A DNA stretch of 31,878 nt from positions 42,106,658 to 42,138,535 of the forward strand of contig JBOZIK010000001.1 of assembly GCA_051453625.1 (NCBI GenBank). The letters run 5' to 3'. Below are positions 9,784 through 19,660 of this stretch, one piece after another. Under the pieces are notes generated by a model that was given only the letters and a program-made list of their open reading frames with translations, was not told the origin of the DNA and did not search any database. The stretch's first letter is position 1. The number at the start of each line of letters is the position of its first letter. The stretch comes from Welwitschia mirabilis. Lineage: Eukaryota > Gnetophyta > Gnetopsida > Welwitschiales. Position numbers and translations under genes: made by a program.

Positions 9784-10458
9784 TTTATAAAATCATTTTC
9801 CTTTAAACTATCTTCTAAACAATCTCTTAAAAATTTTACTTTACAAAATTAGATTCTGAAATAATAAATGTAGAATTTTTTTTTGTGGAACTTTTAAAAT
9901 GATTTTCATACCTATGGTGTATGTAACTTAGTTAAGTTTAAAGTCAATAAAACCTTCTTGGATGTCTTCTTTAATGAACAATCACTCTCTCTGATATTTT
10001 TCTTTCTTGCCCAATTTTAATATGTCCTAGCATGTTTAGTTTTATGTTTAGCGTGCATCATTCCTATGGTTATATGCATGACATGTCTAGAAGACATAAT
10101 ATACATAAAACCAAAAAACAAAAAATGTAAAAAAAAAAAAAAAAGTGCAAAATAAGAGACACTGAAAACACTAAAAATAGACTATCATCCTCTTAAGTCA
10201 TTTGGACAACACAGGGGACAATAGAAAAATCTTAATTTTTAAGAAAGTGAAAAACTTAAGAAACATACATTGCTATGTATCATTTAGATGATAAAGCAAA
10301 TAAAAAATCTTTTATTTTGAAATATAAAATGAAAATTATAGAAAGAAGAGAAAACCTATGCTACTACTATTAAAATTATAGTACTACTATAGACAAATAT
10401 CTGAACTAAAATTCAAACATTCACCTAAGCAATGATAGTCCTCAAACTTGAAGCAGCT
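9784..10458 (-). other. 5' leader of gypsy G3 with dyad units
   Basis: This is the non-coding leader between gag and PBS. It includes an A-rich run (about 10128-10143). A well-preserved dyad lies at 10182-10224: CTATCATCC as left arm, inner GTCATTTGGACAAC and right arm GGGGACAATAG. A weaker inner dyad (ATCATTTAGATGAT) lies near 10278-10291. The G0 leader at 1-180 has the same arrangement, so a dyad pair near the PBS seems to be a family feature. Confidence 0.5.
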
Positions 10459-10477
10459 TTCCCTAACAATAGTACCA
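10459..10477 (-). other. Primer-binding site, tRNA-Asp type (G3)
   Basis: The plus strand reads TTCCCTAACAATAGTACCA, a more decayed version of the tRNA-Asp-like site at 272-290; most changes are C-to-T or G-to-A. It lies three bases from TGTTATAATG, the edge of LTR2. Confidence 0.65.
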
Positions 10478-11143
10478 AGATGTTATAATGTGTATTTGTG
10501 TAAATGATTATGCTATCAAGAAGATCATATCATTTAAAAATAAATATAGATTTTGCACAAAATAATACACTAATATAGATGGGAGTGAACCAAATGTTGT
10601 ATTTTCATTAAAGGCATAGGCAAGAAGAAAGAGAATTAATTTAAGAATGAAATGCTTATGTATCTTAATAGTAAAAATAAATAAAAATGCAAAAAATGGT
10701 AATGTAACAAATGAATGCAAATCTAAACTAACTATATAACTTCTATCTGATTACCAGATCAACTTGTCATAGAGATTGATCTTATATAACCTAGATTGAT
10801 CAAGAAATCCCATCACTAGATTGAGATCAAAGTAAGCTATTAAGTACATCAAACAGAATATAAAACTATGCAAAGTTAATTTAAAAAAAACATAATTCAT
10901 TTAAAATAATAATGCTCAATCTTAATACAAGTTACCTTCATAATCTATATCACTAAATAAGCTGTCATGGAATCAGAAGCAACATAAACTATAAGGGATT
11001 TGTACAAAATAGACATATGAAAATAGAAAAGAGTTCTTTGAATTAGATTTGAACTAACATTCATATTATGAAGTACCAACATCTCAATAAAGGATGCACA
11101 ACCCAACACCAAGGAATACATCTTTCTACAATAATAATAGATA

Positions 11144-11151
11144 TATTTATA
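11144..11151 (-). promoter_or_regulatory. TATA box of LTR2
   Basis: TATAAATA on the minus strand, in the same order relative to the CCTCAATRRAGG block and the dyads as in LTR1. It marks the U3 boundary about 30 bp toward lower coordinates. Confidence 0.5.
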
Positions 11152-11349
11152 GCTCTTTGATTTTATATCATGAGAATTTTTGGTACAAATAAAGACAAGC
11201 AAGAGTCAAGGATGGAGTCGATATATATTAACAAAAACAGACTCATAAATAAACAAGACTAATAGGTATGGGCAAAAACCCAAATAACCACACAAAAAAC
11301 TAAGAGACAAATGGCCAAAGTTAGGTGAAGTTTAGTGAAGTGTTATTTT

Positions 11350-11510
11350 AGGTGTCATCCTACTTATCATCTAGATGATACAAGAGATGATGCCATCTTA
11401 TAAGAATTCCATATTATCTTCCAGATTAATTCTAGTCAGCATCCTTATTGGCTTAAATGTTCTATCATCCATATAGTTATTCGAATAATGAGATGGATGA
11501 TAGGAATTTT
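11350..11510. promoter_or_regulatory. Dyad array in U3 of LTR2
   Basis: Heavily decayed units are visible. One has GTCATCC, an inner TCATCTAGATGATA containing a near-perfect 12-bp palindrome, and GATGATGCC as right arm (about 11357-11396). Another, about 11460-11502, has CTATCATCC on the left and GGATGATAGG on the right; these outer arms pair over about nine bases. They lie upstream, in the sense direction, of the LTR2 TATA box. Confidence 0.5.
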
Positions 11511-11736
11511 ACAAGTATTCATATAATGTATTAGCCTTAATATTTATAAAAATTTTACTTTAGATAGAAAATATTGTAAACTACTTCAAATGCTATAAGA
11601 TATAATAAAGATTGCATGTTTTTNNNNNNNNNNNNNNNNNNNNNNNNNNNNNNNNNNNNNNNNNNNNNNNNNNNNNNNNNNNNNNNNNNNNNNNNNNNNN
11701 NNNNNNNNNNNNNNNNNNNNNNNNNNNNNNCCAACA

Positions 11737-12010
11737 ATATTATAGAAACATTTTAATACTATCTAGCCTACCTAATAGAGCAAATGTGTCTTTTACATCT
11801 ATTCCTTTAATCTAGTTAAATCTTTGGATCACTAATCTTATTTTATTCTTAATTACATTATTTTATTCATAATACTTATTTTTAAAGATACATTTTGTTC
11901 AAATTACACTTTGGTTTTTTTATCTTTCTACAAATTTTGAAACATCATTTTTTAGATTGTTGNNNNNNNNNNNNNNNNNNNNNNNNNNNNNNTTTAAAAG
12001 ATTTTTCCTC
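11737..12010 (-). pseudogene. Copia reverse transcriptase, N-terminal piece (X)
   Basis: The sequence aligns with 17890-18080 of copia B, the segment encoding the KARLVAQGYNQ and FAPVARL blocks of copia RT. It is heavily mutated, and a 30-N gap at 11963-11992 removes part of it. The rest of the domain, including the YVDD active site, is absent because G3 begins at 11736. The call depends mainly on collinearity with B and the adjacent INT. Confidence 0.55.
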
Positions 12011-13000
12011 TTTAAAATTTTTGGGTTCAATTTGAGAGACATAATAAATGTAGGTACAAAAATTTTTAAGAGAGTTTTTTATTTAAATTTTTGAGACATC
12101 TCCAATGATGAACTCCAGAGGATGATCTTTTAGCTCTTTAAACTTTTTAGAATTAACCTCTTGAGATGGATGTTCTTCCTTTTCGAATGTTATTTCTTTT
12201 ATTATGAAAGTACTTAAAGTTATATTTTCATACCATTTAAAGGAAAAAAATCTTATGCTAAAGTCATCTATTTAAATGTTTATAGATTCTTCCACTTTTA
12301 GACTTTATTTATTGAATACTTGATAGGCCTTACTTCTAGTTAAGTATCCTAAAAATATTGCTTCATCAGCTTTTAACTTAAATTTTCTTAAATGTTTTTT
12401 ATCTTTTAAGATAAAGCATTTACTCCCAAAGATTTTAAAATATGAAACATTTGGTTTTCTTCCTTTTTAAAACTCATAGGAAATTTTATCCATACCTGGT
12501 CTTAGGTAGACTTTATTTATAATATAGTAAGTAGTGCTTATTGCTTCAACCTAAAAGGTTTTAGGAACTTCTTTATCATTTGAATTGTTCTTGTCATTTC
12601 TTAAAGGACTCAACTTTTTATCTCAGTAATTCCATTTTGTTAAGGAGTCTTTAGGGCTGAGAACTAATGTTCTATACCATTGTCTATATAATACTTTTTA
12701 AAAAGATGATTTTCAAATTCTTCTTCATGATTAATTTTAATTTTGTTGATATTTTATTCTTTATCATTTTGAATTTTTTTACAGATTTCAACATAACTTT
12801 TATAATTTTTAGCTTTGTTTCCTAAGAAAGCAATCCAAGTAAATCTAGACTAGATACTAAAGATAGTTAAAAAATATCGTTTTCCTCTTAACCTTTTAGT
12901 TTGGACAACACTCACCAAATCCATGTGAATGAGTTCAAGTGGCATTATTATGGAGACTAAACTTTTACTTTTATGAGAAGTTCTAACTTGTTTTCCTTTT
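12011..13000 (-). pseudogene. Copia integrase (X)
   Basis: Minus-strand integrase core. The clearest block, near 12600-12680, reads HxxSALKTP, then QNGITEIKS and EMTRTI, matching the TPQQNGVVERKNRTLQEMARTML signature. The catalytic Glu is still encoded here, unlike in copia B, but stops interrupt the motif. The C-terminal segment (12020-12420) parallels the B region 18200-18560, which encodes the FLGYS---AYRVFNKRTL block. Not functional. Confidence 0.7.
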
Positions 13001-13484
13001 TGACAAGCATTACATAGCCTATATTTTTTAATGTTAATCTTGGGGGTTCCTTTTAAAATATTAAATTTAATGATGATTTTGAGATGATCATAATTTACAT
13101 GTGCTAATCCTTAGTGCCATAGTTCCTTTTAATTTATATGACATAACTAACAAGTAGATAAAAACTAATTAATGCTATAAACATTATCTATTCTATTTGC
13201 TTTAAGAAGAACATTATTCATTTTTTCATATCTAAGTTCACAATTTTTCCTATCAAACATAACTTTATGACCTTTATCATAAATTTGACTAATACTTAGT
13301 AATTATGTTTAAGTCCATTCACATATAGAACTTTATTAATTTTAGGTATGTTACCTCCATTGATGCTTCCAATCCCTTTACTCTTCCATTATCATTAAAT
13401 GTTTCTTATCCTCCATTAAGGTCATTCAAACGTTGGAATCTTAATTTATCACCTATCATGTATTGAGGGGAACCCCTTTATAAG
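13001..13484 (-). pseudogene. Copia GAG-pre-integrase and protease end (X)
   Basis: Collinear with B 19200-19630, which encodes GLKHNLLSIS, YDKGHKV and the LGHxxxDYL zinc-proximal block. In X the corresponding minus-strand sequence (about 13260-13340) retains the KGHKVMFD-like region. It stops at about 13484, where the 3' LTR of B begins, and continues at 23570 on the other side of B. Confidence 0.6.
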
Positions 13485-14836
13485 TGCTAGATATAGAATC
13501 AAGATTCCTAGAGGAAGGGTGAATAGGATTTAAAAAAAATTAAATCACTTTATAAAAATATCTTTACTTAAAATGAATACTAAAAAATTATGCAAATAAA
13601 TTTAAAACTATTCTGAAAAACTAAAGAGCAAAAAGTACAGAAATACCAATGAGGATGCATACAAGATTTATAGTGGTTCAGGAAGTCCCCTAGTCAACTC
13701 TTGATGATCAACCTTTTCCCAAGCCTGATACAGATATCTATTAATGTCTTTTCAGGTATTTCAAGTTTACTTGTAACCTTTACAATCAAAATTTTCTAAG
13801 GCTTAGTCTCTATCTTTAGTGAGAATGTAAAGTAGTGACAATGGTATGCTAATATGCATAGGTTTAACTTGATCTTTAGCTTAAGAAAAGTATTGGTACA
13901 CTGCTTGAGAAGATGGTACAATCCACAAGTATATAGTACAACTAAATTAACCAAGTACACAATGATAACAAGAACTCTTAGTTTATCTTTGGTTAAGTAT
14001 AAAGAATGCCAATGAGTACAATGAATGATTTTTCAAAGATTCAAAAGTGGTACAATGATTTTTACTCTTAGAAAATATAAATTTAAGATCTTTTAGGATT
14101 TTTACAAGTGAAAAATATCTTCTAATAGATAAAAATAGATTCATAATAACTAGACAAATCCTATTTCCATCATAACTGATCAACCTCTCAAAATGTCTAG
14201 TTGACCCCATCTAGTGTAGTTACTAAAGAAGATTACCCTCATGTTATTTTAGTTAACTTCTATTCCTTATAGTGCCATATCGGATTAACTGCTTAAAGTC
14301 TAGTTGACCACTTGTCTGGTCAACTACATATTCATCACTCCATTATTTAAGAAAGATTGCAAGAATAATTTTCGCTCTAGGATCAGATGACCCCTCAGGA
14401 ATCCAGTTAATCCCTTAAAGATCAGCTATGAAAGTTTGATGTTTAGGTCTGGTTCATCCCTTAGGAATCCAGTCAACCCCTTAATTATCAGCTACAAAAA
14501 TTTTATGCTCAGGTCTAGTCAATCCCTCATGTATCTGGTTGATCCCTTGAACATTAGCTGTGAAGTATTAGACTCTTAGGTCCTGTGGATCCCATATTTG
14601 TCTAGTTAATCCCTTTAAATTTACTTATTTTAGTGTAAGATTTAAGTATAATTAACCCCTTATAAATTCGATTAACTCCTTGAAGGATACACAAACTGAC
14701 AAGTTTAGATCCAAATTATGACAAATTGTTTTAGCTTCTAACCTGCAATGCTTAATATTTTTTGCACAGGATACAACATGTTTTGCTAAATAGAAAACAT
14801 TATTTTGACATCAAATTGACAAATATTAACTCAATA
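13485..14836 (-). repeat. 3' LTR of copia B
   Basis: About 1,352 bp, starting TGCTAGATATAGAATC and ending AACTCAATA on the plus strand. It aligns throughout with the other two copia LTRs: the GGGTGAATAGGATTT block near 13517-13532, the TTATAGTGGTTCAGG block near 13670, the AGTGGTACAATG block near 14046, the TTGACCCC-rich repeats, and a final GACATCAAATTGACAAAT block. The edges are somewhat eroded, so each boundary is uncertain by a few bases. An ORF at 13983-14210 inside it is spurious. Confidence 0.8.
14385..14720. repeat. Tandem ~66-bp repeats in U3 of copia B 3' LTR
   Basis: Anchors ATCAGCTATGAAA (14421), ATCAGCTACAAAA (14487) and ATTAGCTGTGAAG (14554) recur with a 66-67-bp period. Each unit contains two TTGACC/TTGATC/TTAATC-type cores followed by CC. 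Further, more diverged units continue to about 14720. The same array is present in the other two copia LTRs. Such U3 repeats act as enhancers in some copia elements, and the TTGACC core matches the plant WRKY W-box. Confidence 0.7.
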
Positions 14837-14837
14837 A

Positions 14838-14848
14838 TTTCCCTTTTT
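14838..14848 (-). other. Polypurine tract of copia B
   Basis: The plus strand reads TTTCCCTTTTT, giving AAAAAGGGAAA on the sense strand directly before the 3' LTR, preceded by TGACATTAATGAC. Sirevirus elements typically have a CATCAAAAAGGGGGAG tract at this place, so this is a mutated version. Confidence 0.65.
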
Positions 14849-15334
14849 GACATTAATGACAAACTTATACTTAGTTAAAAATATGAAATTTAGAAAAGTC
14901 CCCTTCAAAAAATGCTTATTAACTTTACAAGAGATATTGAATATTTTATATCGAATAAGACATTTTTAGAGAGTTTCTAACTTATGCCATANNNNNNNNN
15001 NNNNNNNNNNNNNNNNNNNNNNNNNNNNNNNNNNNNNNNNNNNNNNNNNNNNNNNNNNNNNNNNNNNNNNNNNNNNNNNNNNNNNNNNNNNNNNNNNNNN
15101 NNNNNNNNNNNNNNNNNNNNNNNNNNNNNAAAAATGTGAGAAAGGAATGATAATAAAGTGCATTTCTATTAATAAAAATTTAACATTACATTAGAAAAAT
15201 TCCTCATCAAGAGTAGCTACACTGAACAGAGTAGAACAAACAACTAAATAAGTCTTTTGCTTTTGACATCAATAATAAGGAAAAGAAGAAAAACAAACAA
15301 GAAAACACAAGGGAACACAATCAAAGAGAAAAGA
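14849..15334 (-). other. Spacer between env-like ORF and 3' LTR, with 138-N gap
   Basis: No coding signal is visible apart from the gap at 14992-15129. The sequence is AT-rich and probably represents the 3' untranslated region of copia B. The open frame 14966-15163 exists only because it spans Ns. Confidence 0.4.
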
Positions 15335-16396
15335 TTAATCATATTTCTTAGCTTTATCCTCCAATTCTTCTTCAAAATCTTTCTTTTCTTCTTCCTCTTC
15401 TTCTTTGACTACCTTTTATGCTAAGCTTTTAGCTTCCTCTGAAGTATCTGCAATCCCATACCTAACTATAATTAAAGATTCTTTCATATGCGTGTTATAA
15501 GAATCTATCCACCTCCAGTATGAAAGAGTCTCCTCTAGTGAGGATTACTTAGAAGAATGGGATTTAGAGAATTTCTTGAAACCTATTAAGATATGCATGT
15601 GAGACAATGGTGCATGCCCAAGGGCTGACATAAGATTAGGAATTTCTAACTTCGGATGAAGCTAGACTCTATACTGATAACAGACATTAGTAATTAAGTC
15701 TAAGGATAGGAGAGCCTTATTTATCTAATACTCCAACGGGGAGACCATATTTCTTAGCATAATGGCAAAGGAATCAATAGAGTGCATAGTTCCTATGAAA
15801 TACATCAAATATGCCCTGTAATTAAATGTATCATCATGATGTCCTACTAAATGTAAGAAATTATAAGTAAATACCAAATGTAAAAATCTATACTTTGGGG
15901 TAAGGAGAAAAGTAGAAAAGGTGGGTTTTCACTTATGAAACTTATCATAAATCTCCATTGTTACCATATCTTTGTATTCTAGAGAGTCATAAAAAGGCCA
16001 AAACTCATCATAGTCTCCTCTTGAAAGACTAGCACTAGAAATAATAAGGTTTGTAGTAATCTTCATCTTTTTTCCTACAACCACAATTTCTAGGCTAGTG
16101 GTATTTGGATCAAAGGAAGCATTGCTATAGAACATTCTAGTGAGAATAGGGTAGGCAGGTCCTGAAGCATCAAGGAAATAAGAAAGATCTAGATCTTGCA
16201 AAATTTGAACTATATCTTAAAGTTTCTTGAGCTTTATAGTAGCAACAACCCTCTCTTGGCACACTGGCTTCTCTTAAATGTCTTAGAAAACTTCTCTATT
16301 GCTTCTTTAGACATGCCATTATAGAAATATGAAGGATCTTTAATAGCAGCCTCTTTTTATCACCTTCTTGAGGGGACCCTCAGCCATTGCAACCAT
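15335..16396 (-). pseudogene. Env-like third ORF of copia B
   Basis: This lies after RNase H and before the 3' LTR, where Sirevirus elements carry an extra ORF often called env-like. A likely start ATG is at 16394-16396 (MVAMAEGPLKKV). Blocks then appear in shifting frames: DPSYFYNGMSKEAIEKFSKT, QERVVATIKLKKL, and the longest clean stretch 15929-16201 with SGPAYPILTRMFYSNASF. The last matches the YP-LV--FY-N pattern of plant transposon/env-like proteins. Further blocks are LVFTYNFLHLVGHHDDTFNY and a Glu/Lys-rich, probably coiled-coil end (KEEEEEEKKDFEEELEDKA) before the TAA at 15335-15337. No obvious signal peptide or membrane helix is visible. The function of this family is unproven, and at least one frameshift and several stops inactivate it. 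Confidence 0.65.
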
Positions 16397-16800
16397 GTGG
16401 TAGGATCTTGCAAATAAGAAAACCTACAAGAAAAAGCTAGATTTGAAGGAGACAGGTGGCTAAAAGATAATGGATAGGGTTTTAACTCTACTATATTTTA
16501 AAGAAAAGGCTAATAAAGTGAGATTTAATAATGAAATCAGGTCCATCACCTTTTTAACCATAGTGTAATTCTACAAGTCTAGTTAACAGGTTTGATATTC
16601 AGTTGACCCATCGAGACATAGGTTATAGTACTTTAGATCTAAGCGACTAAGTTTTTAGTCCAATTGACTGACCACATCTGGTCAACTGAATTCTAAATCT
16701 AGTTGATCGTCCTATAATTAGTTAGAAGATGGAGAAATAACTTCCAATTTGTTATGAAGATGAAGAAAATTATTAAATTTAGGGGTTTACTGAAGATATT
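16397..16800 (-). promoter_or_regulatory. Spacer with TTGACC-rich cluster upstream of the env-like ORF
   Basis: This lies between RNase H and the env-like ORF of copia B. It contains TTGACC (16603-16608), TTGACT (16664-16669), GGTCAA (16680-16685, TTGACC on the minus strand) and related GTTAAC and GTTGATC sites within about 130 bp. This resembles the composition of the LTR U3 repeats although it is internal. It could be an internal promoter for the third ORF or a captured piece of LTR. No TATA box was assigned. Confidence 0.4.
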
Positions 16801-17200
16801 AGTTAGTTGATAATTTATACTAATAAAATTCATAGAAATTTTTCTATTTCAACTTGATATCTAAGAAAATGATGTCTCAATTTAATATGTTTAGTTTTGA
16901 AATGTTGAATAGAATTTTTAGAAATATTAATTACGCTAGTGTTATCATAGAAAATAATTTCCACTATATACTCATCTTTTGCTATTAAAAAGGATATTAG
17001 GTCTTTCTTTTTACTAGCCCATCCCACTAAGCATTATTCTAATAGACAATAATTTCCACTTGCACTTTTTCTATCATCTTTATACCTAACCCAATTAGCT
17101 AAATCCTACAAGATAAAATGATATCTCTATTGGATATCATAATCCAAAATCATGTGTGCCTTTTCTATATTTTATTATATTTTTAATTGCTGATAAGTAT
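16801..17200 (-). pseudogene. Copia RNase H (B)
   Basis: RNase H degrades the RNA strand of the RNA-DNA hybrid during cDNA synthesis. The open stretch 16830-17027 reads WASKKKDLISFLIAKDEYI (family WFSKKQ-SVALSTAEAEY), then DNTSVINISKN, IQHFKTKHIKLRHHFLR, almost residue for residue the copia RNase H ending. About 15 residues between the EAEY-equivalent and the CDNTSA-equivalent appear shortened. Upstream, toward 17200, frames are broken. Confidence 0.85.
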
Positions 17201-18110
17201 GATTCTTTTGATTGGATTTGGTATCTTGCATACAAAACAATACTAAACATAATATTGAGTCTACTTATAGTTAGGTATAATGAACTTCCTATCATAATTC
17301 TATAAAATTTCTAGTCTACTAATTTTCCATGTTCATCTAGACTAACTTTATAAGAAGCAAAGGTGTGTCTATTATTTTAGCATTTTCCAATCCAAATCAT
17401 TTGATCAAATCATTTGGATATTTAAATTGAGATAAAAAAAATCCATTTTTTGATTGCTTAATCTATAATCCAAGAAATATTCTAAATTCATTGAGCATAC
17501 TCATCTCAAAGTGTATTGTCATGATATTTATAAATTCTTTTGATAAAAGTTTTCTAGAGGCATAAAAAATGATACCATTCACATAAATTTTTATAATAAT
17601 AAAATCCTTTTTTAAGTTCTTAATAAATAAAGTTTTATTAACCATTCTATGGATATAACCATTTTCATTTACAAATGTGACTAACTTTTTATACTAAGCT
17701 CTTAGAGCTTGCTTCAAATCATATAAAGCCTTCTTAAGTTTATACACGTAATCAAGTTTGTGAGGATTTATAAACTTTTATAGTTGTTTTACATATACTT
17801 CTTCATTTAGAGTTTCATTTAAAAAGGAACTCTTTACATCCATTTGATACACTTTGATATTTTTAAGGGCTGTATAAGATAAAAACATGCTGATGCTATC
17901 TAACCTTGCAATAGGAGAAAATGTATTACCAACATTAATACCTTCGATTTGGTTGTAGTCTTGTCTTACTAACCTTACTTTGTTTTTTATAACATTGTTT
18001 TGATCATCACATTTGCTCTTAAAGATCCAGTTTGTCCTAGTAATATTTTTTGTTCTTTGGCCTTTTAACAAGCTTCCATACATCATTTCTTTTTAATTGT
18101 TGTAACTCAT
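17201..18110 (-). pseudogene. Copia reverse transcriptase (B)
   Basis: Copies element RNA into DNA inside virus-like particles. The first clean block (17778-18086) has NWIFKSKCDDQNNVIKNKVR, then QDYNQIEGINVGNTFSPIAR and YQMDVKSSFLNETLNEEVYV, covering RT motifs up to the first catalytic Asp (MDVKSSFLN). The second block (17463-17645) has KTLFIKNLKKDFIIIKIYVN and EMSMLNEFRIFLGL. The active-site YVDDIIF is changed to YVNGIIF (about 17565-17585), removing the catalytic Asp pair. Stops lie between the blocks. The sequence is closest in pattern to SIRE-type copia RT. Confidence 0.9.
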
Positions 18111-19200
18111 CTTGCATGGTCATCATTCATTCTTTATGGGATTTTACTTCTTCAAACTTATTAGGTTTAATTTCTAAAACATAATAAATATGAGCACAAA
18201 AATTCTCCATATAGTTCCTTTTTATAATCTTTAAGCTAACATCTCCAATGATAGACCATAAAGGATGATTGTTTAGATCTTTAAACTTTTTAATAGTGAC
18301 TTATTTTGTTGAAAATTATTCTTCCTTTTTTGTTAAATTTTCTTTTATTATGGAAGTGCTTGCAGATATGTTTTCTTCATCATTGGAAGAAATAGATTTT
18401 ATGCTAACGTCATTTATTTGCCCATTTATCAACTCTTCCATAGTTAAGCTTCTTTTGTTGAAAACATGGTAAGCTCTATTTCTAGTAGAATATCCCAAAA
18501 ATATTACTTCATCTACCTTAGATTAAAATATGCTTAGGTATTCTCTATCTTTTAATACAAATCACTTACTTTTAAAGACTTTAAAGTATAAAAAATTTGG
18601 TTATCTTCCTTTCCATAGCTCATAAGTAGTTTTATCAATTCTTGGTCTAAGGTAGACCCTATTTATGATATAACAAGNNNNNNNNNNNNNNNNNNNNNNN
18701 NNNATTTTTGGAACCTCCTTGTGATTCAACATTGTTCTTGTCATTTCTTGGAGAACTCTATTTTTCCTCTTAGTAATTCCATTTTATTGTAGCATTTTAG
18801 TGGTTAAGAATTGGTGATTAATATTGTTGTTAATCAAATAGGTTTTCAATTAAAGGTTCTCAAACTCACCACCATGATTAATTCTTTTTTTTCATGGTAT
18901 AACCTTTCTTATTTTGAACTTTGTTGCATATTTTAACCTAATGTTTATATGTTTTAGATTTATTTGCAAGAAAGGCAACCTAAGTATATCTTGAGTAATC
19001 ATCAACCATAGTTAAAACATAGCATTTTCCTCCTAGAATTTGAGTTTGGACTAGTTCTACCAAAGCCATATAAATAAGCTCTAATGACATTGTTGTGGAA
19101 ACTTGGTTTTTACTTTTATGTGATGTCTTTACTTTTTTTCCTTTCTAGAACCATTAAAAAAACTATGTTTTTTTAATATTACTTTTTAAAATTCCTTTGA
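18111..19200 (-). pseudogene. Copia integrase (B)
   Basis: Integrase in the copia position, between protease and RT. Near 18960-19020 it reads FTMVDDYSRYT, then VAFLANKS, matching VDDFSRFTWVLFLKHK. Near 18755-18815 it reads NGITKRKNRVLQEMTRTM, the NGVVERKNRTLQEMAR block with the catalytic Glu replaced by Lys. The C-terminal part (18316-18498) reads GYSTRNRAYHVFNKRSLTME, matching FLGYS---AYRVFNKRTL-VEES. A 26-N gap is at 18678-18703. Not functional. Confidence 0.85.
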
Positions 19201-19660
19201 CTATTTTTTTCTAATAATCATTTTCAAATAATCATGGTTTACATGACCTAGATGTTTATGCTAATGCTATTCTTGATTAACATAAGAAAAATAACAAGCA
19301 TAAAATGATTGATTAATGCCGTAGACATTATCTATTCTATTTACTTTAAGAATAATATTATTTGTTTTATCATATCTAACTTTTCATTTAGTACTATCGA
19401 AAACAACCTTATGACCTTTATCATACATTTAACTAATGCTAAGTAAATTATGCTTTAAACCATTAACATACAAAAATTTATTTATTTTTGGTAAGTTACC
19501 TCCACCAATGCTTATGATTTCTTTGATTTTGGCTCTTTCATTATCATTGAAAGGAACTTCTTCACCATCAAAATCATCTAGCTACTTGAACTTAGACTTG
19601 TCTCTTGTCATATGTTGAGACATTATCTATCCAAATACTAGCTAGTACCATTTGATACCT
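19201..19660 (-). pseudogene. Copia protease and GAG-pre-integrase region (B)
   Basis: Minus-strand frames give HMTRDKSKFK with LDDFDGEEVPFNDNERAKI (family CSRHMTGDKS-F---G-V-FGDN-KGKI), then NKFLYVNGLKHNLLSIS and YDKGHKVVFDST. The His near the end (HKHLGHVNHDYL) matches the W-HRRLGHAS-D-L zinc-binding start of integrase. The DSGC active-site segment just upstream, near 19620-19640, is not cleanly preserved. The open frame on the opposite strand at 19436-19618 is a shadow. Confidence 0.8.

Larger units (their letters stand above)
7743..11736 (-). mobile_element. Gypsy element G3, 5' part (LTR, gag, protease)
   Basis: Minus-strand Ty3/gypsy element. Reading from high to low coordinates it has 5' LTR (LTR2), tRNA-Asp PBS, leader with dyads, gag and protease, and then stops where the end of LTR4 begins. 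RT, RNase H, integrase and the 3' LTR are missing and would lie left of G1 if G1 split the element. The right edge of LTR2 abuts copia X reverse transcriptase, which places G3 as an insertion in X. Confidence 0.75.
10481..11736 (-). repeat. LTR2: 5' LTR of gypsy element G3
   Basis: On the plus strand it starts TGTTATAATGTGTATTTGTG next to the PBS and ends in CAACA at 11736. Blocks shared with LTR1 and LTR3 include the AATATAGAT region, TCTCAATAAAGGATGC then AACACCAAGG (about 11082-11115), and the GTCATC/GATGAT dyads (about 11350-11510). The gap at 11624-11730 falls just after GCATGTTTTT. In LTR4 the same block is followed by 113 bp to the LTR end, which equals the 107 N plus the six bases CCAACA found here. 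The right edge abuts copia X reverse transcriptase. Confidence 0.8.

Noticed and set aside
10508-11202. Minus-strand ORFs at 10508-10720 and 10945-11202
   Set aside because: Both lie inside LTR2 and are not preserved in LTR1, LTR3 or LTR4.
13983-14210. 75-codon minus-strand ORF
   Set aside because: Lies inside the copia LTR and is not open in the other two LTR copies.
18269-18472. Plus-strand ORFs over the copia B region (also 19436-19618, 20356-20553, 20920-21183)
   Set aside because: Opposite-strand shadows of recognisable minus-strand integrase, protease and gag.
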